Under the pieces are notes generated by a model. The model saw only the letters and a program-made list of their open reading frames with translations, did no database searches and was not told the origin of the DNA. Source: Nakaseomyces glabratus (Eukaryota > Ascomycota > Saccharomycetes > Saccharomycetales > Saccharomycetaceae). Taken from it: a stretch of DNA of 64,000 nucleotides. The translations under genes and the position numbers were made by a program. The stretch lies in NCBI RefSeq assembly GCF_010111755.1, contig NC_088954.1, positions 558,001 through 622,000 on the forward strand. Reading direction: 5' to 3'. Shown here piece by piece: positions 56,837 to 64,000 of this stretch (position 1 is its first letter; every line of letters starts with the position of its first letter).

Positions 56837-59170
56837 TTAAGCTTTGTCAGCCTTAATCTTGTTTAGAGCAGAACCGTACTTGAACCATTCGATTTGCTCG
56901 CTGTTGAAAGTGTGAGTCAACTCACAGTCCCAAGCTTCACCGTTCTTTGGATGAACTCTCATGGTGACGTTCTTACCTGGAGCAAGCTCGGTCAATCCTA
57001 GAATATCAATCTTGTCATCTGGGTTAATCTTGTCGTAGTCAGCTGGGTTCTTGAAGTTCAATGGCAACAAACCTTGCTTCTTCAAGTTAGTTTCGTGGAT
57101 ACGAGCAAATGACTTAGTAATGATAGCGAAACCACCCAAGAATCTTGGTTCCAAAGCAGCGTGTTCACGAGAAGAACCTTCACCGAAGTTCTCATCACCA
57201 ATAACAACCCACTTAATACCTTCGTCTCTGTAGTCTCTGGCAGTGTCTGGAACACCCTTGTATTCACCAGTGTAGACGTTTCTAACACTGTTGGCCTTCT
57301 TGTTTTCAGCATTGATAGCACCAATCATGTAGTTGTTAGAAATGTTTTCCAAGTGACCTCTGTACTTCAACCATGGACCGGCCATAGAGATATGGTCAGT
57401 GGTGGTCTTACCCAAAGACTTGATCAAGATTGGCATGTTTAGAGCATCCTTACCATCCCATGGCTTGAAAGGCTTTAGGACTTGTAGACGGTCGGAGGTT
57501 GGAGCAACCTTAACATCAACAGCGTTACGGTCCTTTGGTGGAGCTTGGTAAGTGTTCTCACCTGGGTCGTAACCACGTTCTGGCAAACCGTTACCGAATG
57601 GTTCCTTCAACTTGAATTCGTTACCATCCTTGTCCTTCAACTTGTCAGTCAATGGGTTGAATCTCAAGTCACCGGCAATGGCGAAAGCAGTAACAATTTC
57701 TGGAGAAGCAACGAAAGCGTGGGTTTGTGGGTTACCATCGTTTCTGGAAGTGAAGTTTCTGTTGTAAGAAGAGACAATAGTGTTCTTGTCACCCTTCTTG
57801 ATGTCTTGACGGTCCCATTGACCAATACATGGACCACAGGCGTTAGCCAAGACAATACCACCGAATTCCTTGAAAGTTTCCAATTGACCATCACGTTCAA
57901 TGGTGGCTCTAATTTGTTCAGAACCTGGGGTAACTGTGAAGATGGACTTAGCCTTCAAACCGTGAGAGGCAGCATCCTTGATGATAGAAGCGGAACGAGA
58001 CATATCTTCGTAAGAAGAGTTAGTACAGGAACCGATCAAACCGACCTTGACTTCCAATGGCCAATTGTTTTCGACAGCAACTTCCTTCATCTTAGAGATT
58101 GGAGTGGCCAAATCTGGGGTAAATGGACCGTTAACGTATGGTTCTAGAGTGTTCAAGTCAATTTCAATGACTTCATCGTATTCAGCACCTTGGTCAGCGG
58201 ACAATAGATCCTTGTGGTACAATTGAGCGAATTCGGCGATCTTGTCACGACGAGTAGCCTTCAAGTAGTCAATCATAGACTTGTTGAATGGGAAAACGGA
58301 AGTGGTAGCACCGATTTCAGCACCCATATTACAGATAGTACCCATACCAGTGGCGGAGAAAGTGTCAACACCTTCACCGAAGTATTCGACGATCTTACCA
58401 GTACCACCCTTGACAGTTGTAATACCAGCCAACTTCAAGATGATATCCTTTGGAGAGGTCCAACCGTTCATTCTACCGGTCAACTTAACACCCAAAATCT
58501 TTGGAGCCTTTAGTTCCCATGGTAGACCAGCCATGACATCGACGGCATCAGCACCACCGACACCGATAGCCAATTGACCTAGACCACCAGCGTTTGGAGT
58601 GTGGGAGTCGGTACCGATGATCAAAGCACCTGGGAAAGCGTAGTTTTCTAGAACAATTTGGTGGATAATACCAGAACCTGGCTTCCAGAAACCGATGTTG
58701 TACTTAGCGGAGGCAGAAGCCAAGAAGTCGTAGACTTCCTTATTTAGGTCGACGGCTCTCTTCAAATCCTTCTCACCACCAATTTGGGCTTGGATCAAGT
58801 GGTCACAGTGGACTGTGACTGGTCTAGCTACTTCTGGCAAGCCAGCGGACATGAATTGCAAGATGGCCATTTGGGCGGTAGCATCCTGACATGCGACACG
58901 GTCTGGTCTTAGCTTCAAATAGGAAACACCTCTCTCGATCTGTTGTCCGTGTGGGTCGTCCAAGTGACCGTACAGGATCTTTTCAGCGTAGGTCAATGGT
59001 CTGCCTAGCCTCTTTCTCACTATGTCGACATACTCGATGTTTTGCTTGTAATTGATGAAAGAATGGTCCTCCAACAAGTTCTGGTTGACCTTAGAGTCTC
59101 TAGTCAAGTTAGAGACTGTAGCCAGTCTCCTGACACCAGTGTTTCTCACCACTGTTCTAGCAGACAACAT
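56837..59170 (-). CDS. ACO1: Mitochondrial aconitase
   Basis: Aco1 interconverts citrate and isocitrate in the TCA cycle, and in yeast also binds and stabilises mitochondrial DNA. The 777-aa product (778 in S. cerevisiae) has a presequence rich in Arg, Ser and Thr ([20 protein letters not shown]). The three Fe-S cluster cysteines are Cys382 (GSCTNSS), Cys445 and Cys448 (ACGPCIGQ). Substrate-site landmarks are HCDHLIQAQ (121-129), [11 protein letters not shown] (186-196) and the domain 4 block [18 protein letters not shown]. No gaps in the family alignment are apparent. Codon bias is strong. A tandem CCAAT array lies upstream, in line with HAP control of this gene. It converges with MET17. Confidence 0.98.
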   Translation of the reverse strand: MLSARTVVRNTGVRRLATVSNLTRDSKVNQNLLEDHSFINYKQNIEYVDIVRKRLGRPLTYAEKILYGHLDDPHGQQIERGVSYLKLRPDRVACQDATAQMAILQFMSAGLPEVARPVTVHCDHLIQAQIGGEKDLKRAVDLNKEVYDFLASASAKYNIGFWKPGSGIIHQIVLENYAFPGALIIGTDSHTPNAGGLGQLAIGVGGADAVDVMAGLPWELKAPKILGVKLTGRMNGWTSPKDIILKLAGITTVKGGTGKIVEYFGEGVDTFSATGMGTICNMGAEIGATTSVFPFNKSMIDYLKATRRDKIAEFAQLYHKDLLSADQGAEYDEVIEIDLNTLEPYVNGPFTPDLATPISKMKEVAVENNWPLEVKVGLIGSCTNSSYEDMSRSASIIKDAASHGLKAKSIFTVTPGSEQIRATIERDGQLETFKEFGGIVLANACGPCIGQWDRQDIKKGDKNTIVSSYNRNFTSRNDGNPQTHAFVASPEIVTAFAIAGDLRFNPLTDKLKDKDGNEFKLKEPFGNGLPERGYDPGENTYQAPPKDRNAVDVKVAPTSDRLQVLKPFKPWDGKDALNMPILIKSLGKTTTDHISMAGPWLKYRGHLENISNNYMIGAINAENKKANSVRNVYTGEYKGVPDTARDYRDEGIKWVVIGDENFGEGSSREHAALEPRFLGGFAIITKSFARIHETNLKKQGLLPLNFKNPADYDKINPDDKIDILGLTELAPGKNVTMRVHPKNGEAWDCELTHTFNSEQIEWFKYGSALNKIKADKA

Positions 59171-60234
59171 TTGTTATAGTGTATTGTGTATGTATATTCC
59201 TCTCAACCTAGAAAAAAAACAAAAAGAATATTATAGCTTTGTCTTGCTCCTTTTGTATTTCAATTTACCAACGTAAACTTCCCTTCTTCCGGCTGTAGGC
59301 GAGTGTCCTGCTCTGTGTTGTATATTATATACTCAGCTATAGTGCTCGACAGCGCCTAAAGTCGAAAATCCCGAGAAGAACGAGAACGGCGAGTTTCCAG
59401 GCCCTTTTTATACTTCAGGGAACTGCGAAATGCTACTCCTTCCCCCCTCCAACGGGCTCCTACCTTCCCCCCCAGGCCACGATTATCAAATCCCTGCGCA
59501 GATACACTGCAACTGCCATAACGCTCAATTCCCACTTTCATGGCCTAACCACACGCACTACGCCATTTTACTGCACAAACTGGAACTCACACCGCAAACT
59601 CGCTCCAGTGTCCTTCACTGTGCCCAGCAAATAGCCGCAGAGCCCGCTCTGCCTGAAAGCAAAACGGAGTTCCTGCCGGCGTTTCTCTCGTAATTCGACT
59701 GTTCTCGTACCTTATTGGTCCATTCCTCGCTAATAGTTGCTCCCTTTCTTTGTTCCCATTCGCTGCTGTGCAGCTGTTTCTGCGGTGGGGGGGGGCAGGA
59801 CGACCGATCACTCCCTTCACTGTACGTTCCATTTGTCCGTTGTCTCTGTTATCGTGCAGCACGTCTGTGCTTTCATTGGTCTCATTGGTCTCATTGGTCT
59901 CATTGGTCCCTCCCCGTCCCCCGTCCCTCTCTGGTGCGAATTCGCGGCCACTGCTGTTCCTGGCACCGACAGCCCAGCTGGGCCGAGTTCTCGGTGATTA
60001 CGCTGTTTATCCCCCGACGTGATCACTCTCTTGGCGGGAAGCGTCACGGTTGAAGACGTGGGTTTTCTGGCGTTCGCAAGCAGAAGCCGAGATTTCGGGT
60101 TTTCCAGAACCTCGGACTTGGCATCGCAACTAGAATCGGAACTGCAATTGTAACAGCAATTGTAACAGCAATTTGGACTACTAAAAAAAATTAGGGCTAT
60201 GAATTATTATGAAAAAAGAGAATGCTACTTAGAT
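59171..60234. promoter_or_regulatory. ACO1 upstream region
   Basis: 1064 bp between the ACO1 start and the STT4 stop, more GC-rich than most gaps. It contains the HAP site array, a G9 run (59787-59795), a C-rich stretch near 59446-59476, and a GTCAC (near 60044) of the type bound by Rtg1/Rtg3, known regulators of ACO1. CAATTGTAACAG is repeated near 60145-60172. Overlapping frames here are composition artefacts. Confidence 0.6.
59712..59907 (-). promoter_or_regulatory. HAP (CCAAT) sites of ACO1, four in a 9-bp tandem array
   Basis: On the minus strand (the ACO1 sense) ACCAATGA occurs four times with exact 9-bp spacing at 59873-59880, 59882-59889, 59891-59898 and 59900-59907. Each fits the Hap2/3/4/5 consensus ACCAATNA. 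A fifth, ACCAATAA, lies at 59712-59719. The array is about 700 bp before the ACO1 ATG. HAP activates TCA-cycle genes on respiratory carbon sources. Confidence 0.75.
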
Positions 60235-63200
60235 CTAGTATGGGATACCGTTGGTGATACGTTGGAACTCGTCGTAACCCTTTGTGAACACGGACTCGTA
60301 ACTCTTGTTGATCAGTTGTTTCATGTAGTTCGCTGCCTCTTGGTCTGTGCGGTGCGGTTGGAACCGGTTCTCCAGGTTGCGCATTGTCTTGCTGCCTTTG
60401 AAACAGGGCAACCCGCTGCCTAGCATGGGCTCGACACACGACAGAATCATGTCCATGTGCGGCCTAGCCGCTAGGTACGCCTTGATGCACAGCTCCTCGA
60501 AGTCCTGGTACGCTTGCGTGTTCTGCGAGCCACCCATGACGCGCACCATCTCCTTCGTAAGCTTGAATGGTACTGCTTCGAATTTCACACCACCGGGAAC
60601 AATGTCAAAGATAAAACCGAAGTCAATGTGCAGACAGTGGCCATCCCCATCATACATAATGTTACCATTGTGACGGTCCTTAAATTGCAACAGATAAGAG
60701 ATAACACTGTAACCAGCTAGAGACTTGACAAAATTGGTGCGCGCTTTCTGAAACTCAATGGTGTTCTCATGGCCGAACTTTGACACGAAGTACTCGTATA
60801 ACCCATTCACAGCTTCACGGCCAAGCATGTCCCTCGATATACTGTTCGGCAACACATCGATAACACCACACCCAGGTGCAGTAGCAGTCACCCTGTTAGG
60901 ATAGACGTACACGTCAAGCCCAATACTGGACCATATGGTCTTGAAAACGGAAATCAATTGCAACGCCAACACATCTTGTCTACAATCATCACCTACTTTG
61001 AAAATGGCTGCTTGCCAGTTCTCAACAGTAATACGATCACCAGTCTTAGAGTCTTGCAACTCCTTTTTGATCTTAAATGTAGCCATAAATGGTGCTTTGG
61101 CATGGGATTGCAAAGGCTTACCACTCTTCCTATCTATGTCAATAACAATACCATCAGGGTTCGATGGCAGATATACACCTGGCTTAACGACAACCTTGCT
61201 CATCTCTTCATCGATCTTCTTCTTCTTTTCGGCTTTTGTCTTCTTGATATATGGCTTCAATTTACCTGAAATACCAGTGACTTCATTGAAGAAAGAAAAT
61301 TCCTTTTGATATAGCTCCAATGCGGGCTGATCAAATTCGGATACCATATGTGTACGTACCCGATCCAATATGGGCTTGATGTCATCCTCAATGATACCCT
61401 CATCATCTTTGTAGCAGTTAGCAAGCATGTTCCAAATAATTTGGTGTGAGAATAACATACTGATCTTTGCAGTCTCCATGATTAACCTCTCTACATATCC
61501 TGTTTTATCATATCTCAAACATTGAACAATCTGAGGAACATAAAAGAACGTCAAGTTAACATCATGTGATTCAAGGGCAAAAATACTGTATTGCAAAATA
61601 AATTCATTCTGATTCCAATTCGGCAAAAAGAGATTGATAGCTTTTAGAGGAGCAACAGGTACCCAGTATAGGATGTGATGTAAATCGGAGTTTTTGTTTA
61701 ACCTTCTTTCATCCAAATACAAGCTTAACGCAGATGCAGTAGTAACGGATTTTAATGGCTCCTTGATTATCATATCAACTAATGCTTGATCCAACTTCTT
61801 ACTCTGATATCTTTGCGCAATATTGAGAGCTAAATCAGGATTAATATCAAAAGCTGTTTGTAGCATATTCAGTGGCAAGTCATTACTATTTGCGCCTTGA
61901 ATTTTATCCAAAGGCGTTAACCAAACCTGTATTTGCTGTATCTCATGGGCAATAAAATACTCAAACAATTTGAAAGACTTACCAGAGTGTTCTGAGAAGA
62001 CTGAACTTAGAGAATCAGTCGCTTTATAAACGTCACTCAAAATTGACAGATCGGCCCTAATTTTTAATTCATTTGAACCGAAAGGCCATGAGAATGGCTT
62101 TCTAAACCATTCTAGACCGGCATTAATGATTAAACGACATAAAGATGACACTGTATTCGTATTTCTTCTAACATTAGCCCTTAAAATAGATATACCAAAA
62201 AGCAAATATTCGTTTCTAATCAGACGAGCAAAGGGATGTAATGAGGCCTTTGAAAACTCTTGAACACCATAAATGAAGCAAGTCGTGAACAGATTCAGTA
62301 GATGATCACTTTGGTGTTGAGTACCAGCAAAGTGTGAAGAAAAGAACTTGATAATATGTCTGTGTGGCTCAAAAGTACTAGATGCAATTCTTGCATCTCT
62401 ATCAATTTTGACTTTATCATATGGTGCATACTCCATCATTTGATAATCTTCCGGTAGTAAATCATGCTCACGATCGAATAAACCCTTCTTTGAAATTATA
62501 GACTCCTTCCAACACAAGATCACATCACTTAAAATAACATGAGCAAGGTCAGGTCTTTCAGTTATAACTGTTAGCCAAATGTTTGTTGCGCTTTTCATTG
62601 AGAAAGATGTGAAAACTTCGAAAGGGATACGCACTAGATTATACAATACCGACTTCCCATTATAATTACCAATGATTAGAAGAGCAGCACAGAAGTCAAG
62701 CAAATCAGATACTTCCTGGCCTGAAACAAAACGTTTTGCTTGAACTTTCACTCTGATATCATCAGCTTGCTTTTGAATTTCATCAGCAAACACCTCAGGA
62801 GTAAATGAAATGCTAGTATCGGCAAGGAACTTGGATCTCCAAGATTGCTGTGATATAAAACCTGCAACTGCATTTGGTCTTTGGAAACCTCCAAAAGACA
62901 TTTTACTTAGTTCTCTATCGGCATTTAAAATAGAACCCGCCATTTCAATCGCAAAGGATACACCATATTCAATTGTATTTGATCTATAAAACTGTGCGAC
63001 ACCAGAAATGTATGTATTCAACAAAATTTTCGAGTTTTGATTAGCTGTCTCCAAAATTATCAATAACCAAGTCCTGGCAGATTTATGTAACCTTGCCAAA
63101 GTCTCCTTTCTCCAATATATGGAACCCGGTAGTAATACTCTCACTTGTGAGTATTTTAATAAAAACTCATAGTTCGGATCAAATTTTGTTCTTTCACAGT

Positions 63201-64000
63201 CCTCAATACTATCAAAAAGTGTAGTTAGTAAATCCAAAAGAGTGTATAACGAGTGATGATGCAACAATGAAGATGGAATACTCTTGATAAATAGATCACA
63301 AGCTTGAAATGCTATATTCTGAAGGTTTTCATCTCTATGAGCCAGACACAATAGAAGATTGTTCAGTTGGTCGGCAATACGAGTAGAATTGAATTGTTCA
63401 GTAGTTTCTCTTTTTGCTATTTCAGCATATTTTTTAATCATCGCAATTGTCATAAAGCTAATGCAATTTTCAACAGAGCTAGAAGTCATAGCTGGATCTG
63501 ACAAGTATTGGACAAGCTTAGAGCAATCCCCAACCTCGCATCTGATTGTTTCTAGAAGTTTAGCAGCGGCTAAAAACATCACTTTTGGAGTAGAAACTGT
63601 TCTGGCTTGTACAATGTTCGAGTTTAGATATTCTGATATTGATTGTCTTTGCTGTTTAATATTTGCACTTGAAGAGCTTCTTCTCAAAATTGAGTTTAAG
63701 TCAATAGAAAGTTCCTTATTATTTGATGGAAAATCTGAAGTCAAAGGAGGACTATTAATTGCAATTCTTTGAAGTTGGTTATAGTTGATTTTCACTATGT
63801 CAGATTCAAAATAAAAACCATGAATTACCATATTGAACCATATATTTCTGAACATAGTCGTTGTCTTAGCATCTGTAGAAAGATCCAATGGTTTCTGACT
63901 GATGGGGGGAAGTAGTGCAGCCAAAGGCTTCAGATAAATTACAATTTGATCTGCAACTCGGGTAATTTCAGATTGTGTACGATGGTGATCTGACCTTTCA
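60235..64000 (-). CDS. STT4: Stt4, phosphatidylinositol 4-kinase III alpha (5' truncated by window edge)
   Basis: Stt4 makes plasma-membrane PI4P in complex with Efr3 and Ypp1. The minus-strand frame is open to the window end with no start ATG, so about 1254 C-terminal residues of a roughly 1900-aa protein are visible. The first 700 are helical solenoid with Asn/Ser loops. A PIK helical domain follows (for example LARLHKSARTWLL earlier, PLNMLQTAFDINPDLALNIAQRY later). The C-terminal kinase domain has the ATP-site Lys region (APFMATFKIKKELQDSKTGD), the catalytic loop KDRHNGNIMYDGDG and the metal-binding HIDFGFIFDI. It ends LESVFTKGYDEFQRITNGIPY-like (YDEFQRITNGIPY). Gene order ACO1-STT4 matches YLR304C-YLR305C. 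Confidence 0.96.
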   Translation of the reverse strand, partial: ERSDHHRTQSEITRVADQIVIYLKPLAALLPPISQKPLDLSTDAKTTTMFRNIWFNMVIHGFYFESDIVKINYNQLQRIAINSPPLTSDFPSNNKELSIDLNSILRRSSSSANIKQQRQSISEYLNSNIVQARTVSTPKVMFLAAAKLLETIRCEVGDCSKLVQYLSDPAMTSSSVENCISFMTIAMIKKYAEIAKRETTEQFNSTRIADQLNNLLLCLAHRDENLQNIAFQACDLFIKSIPSSLLHHHSLYTLLDLLTTLFDSIEDCERTKFDPNYEFLLKYSQVRVLLPGSIYWRKETLARLHKSARTWLLIILETANQNSKILLNTYISGVAQFYRSNTIEYGVSFAIEMAGSILNADRELSKMSFGGFQRPNAVAGFISQQSWRSKFLADTSISFTPEVFADEIQKQADDIRVKVQAKRFVSGQEVSDLLDFCAALLIIGNYNGKSVLYNLVRIPFEVFTSFSMKSATNIWLTVITERPDLAHVILSDVILCWKESIISKKGLFDREHDLLPEDYQMMEYAPYDKVKIDRDARIASSTFEPHRHIIKFFSSHFAGTQHQSDHLLNLFTTCFIYGVQEFSKASLHPFARLIRNEYLLFGISILRANVRRNTNTVSSLCRLIINAGLEWFRKPFSWPFGSNELKIRADLSILSDVYKATDSLSSVFSEHSGKSFKLFEYFIAHEIQQIQVWLTPLDKIQGANSNDLPLNMLQTAFDINPDLALNIAQRYQSKKLDQALVDMIIKEPLKSVTTASALSLYLDERRLNKNSDLHHILYWVPVAPLKAINLFLPNWNQNEFILQYSIFALESHDVNLTFFYVPQIVQCLRYDKTGYVERLIMETAKISMLFSHQIIWNMLANCYKDDEGIIEDDIKPILDRVRTHMVSEFDQPALELYQKEFSFFNEVTGISGKLKPYIKKTKAEKKKKIDEEMSKVVVKPGVYLPSNPDGIVIDIDRKSGKPLQSHAKAPFMATFKIKKELQDSKTGDRITVENWQAAIFKVGDDCRQDVLALQLISVFKTIWSSIGLDVYVYPNRVTATAPGCGVIDVLPNSISRDMLGREAVNGLYEYFVSKFGHENTIEFQKARTNFVKSLAGYSVISYLLQFKDRHNGNIMYDGDGHCLHIDFGFIFDIVPGGVKFEAVPFKLTKEMVRVMGGSQNTQAYQDFEELCIKAYLAARPHMDMILSCVEPMLGSGLPCFKGSKTMRNLENRFQPHRTDQEAANYMKQLINKSYESVFTKGYDEFQRITNGIPY

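Noticed and set aside
57545..58147. 200-codon plus-strand frame antisense to ACO1
   Set aside because: ACO1 on the opposite strand is unambiguous with all cluster cysteines; codon bias of the sense gene keeps this frame open.
59715..60053. Overlapping frames in the ACO1 upstream region (Leu/Val/Ser-Leu repeats)
   Set aside because: They read the 9-bp CCAAT array (hence a repeating tripeptide) and GC-rich flanks; three overlapping frames on one strand indicate composition, not coding.

Overview
This 64 kb window is nuclear DNA of a budding yeast of the family Saccharomycetaceae. Genes are compact and intron-less, intergenic DNA is AT-rich, TATA boxes are of the yeast type, and almost every protein is recognisable as an orthologue of a Saccharomyces cerevisiae gene. 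Gene order is a mosaic of short blocks whose S. cerevisiae counterparts lie on chromosomes XII, X, VII, X, VII and XII, which fits a post-whole-genome-duplication species that has since been rearranged. From memory and unchecked, ERG1 and the MET17(MET15)-ACO1 pair are about twenty genes apart on one chromosome of Candida glabrata, so a Nakaseomyces/C. glabrata-clade species is my best guess.

Layout. Positions 1-9085 are a pericentromeric block: SFI1 (5' end outside the window), RTT109, DNM1, a centromere-like element at 6268-6373, and a YLR001C-like fasciclin membrane protein. MPP10 follows (9624-11453), then an intergenic region with a candidate box H/ACA snoRNA. Block 2 is PBP1-ATF2-ERG1-CBP4 (12178-20232), with a GC-rich, repeat-filled ERG1 upstream region that carries a palindromic sterol-response element. 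A tRNA-Gly gene separates it from block 3, RAD7-BFA1-KCH1-tRNA-Arg-HIT1 (21128-29375). A tRNA-Ala gene separates that from block 4, HEM2-(YGL041W-A-like)-DST1-RNA15-RIM8 then ALG13-RPT6-TIF4632-TYW3 (30342-51613). Block 4 is interrupted by a repeat-bearing GPI-type wall protein gene and about 3.9 kb without protein genes around a tRNA-Val gene. A second tRNA-Arg gene and an unrecognised secreted-protein gene (52770-53813) lead into block 5, MET17-ACO1-STT4 (54703-64000; the 5' end of STT4 is outside).

The genes are mostly housekeeping: spindle pole duplication and mitotic exit (SFI1, BFA1), chromatin and repair (RTT109, RAD7), transcription and mRNA 3' processing (DST1, RNA15), translation and tRNA/rRNA/snoRNP biogenesis (TIF4632, PBP1, TYW3, MPP10, HIT1), sterol and ester metabolism (ERG1, ATF2), haem, TCA-cycle and sulfur metabolism (HEM2, ACO1, MET17), mitochondrial assembly and division (CBP4, DNM1), the proteasome (RPT6), glycosylation (ALG13), pH signalling (RIM8) and phosphoinositide signalling (STT4). 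Several promoters show textbook sites matching the gene downstream: PAC/RRPE at MPP10 and HIT1, sterol elements at ERG1, Met31/32 and Cbf1 sites at MET17, and a four-copy tandem CCAAT (HAP) array at ACO1.

The least explained parts are the secreted orphan at 52770-53813, the wall-protein gene and its flanking gene-poor stretch, the candidate H/ACA RNA beside MPP10, the hairpins near 27.7-27.8 kb, and the GC island from the 3' half of ATF2 to ERG1.
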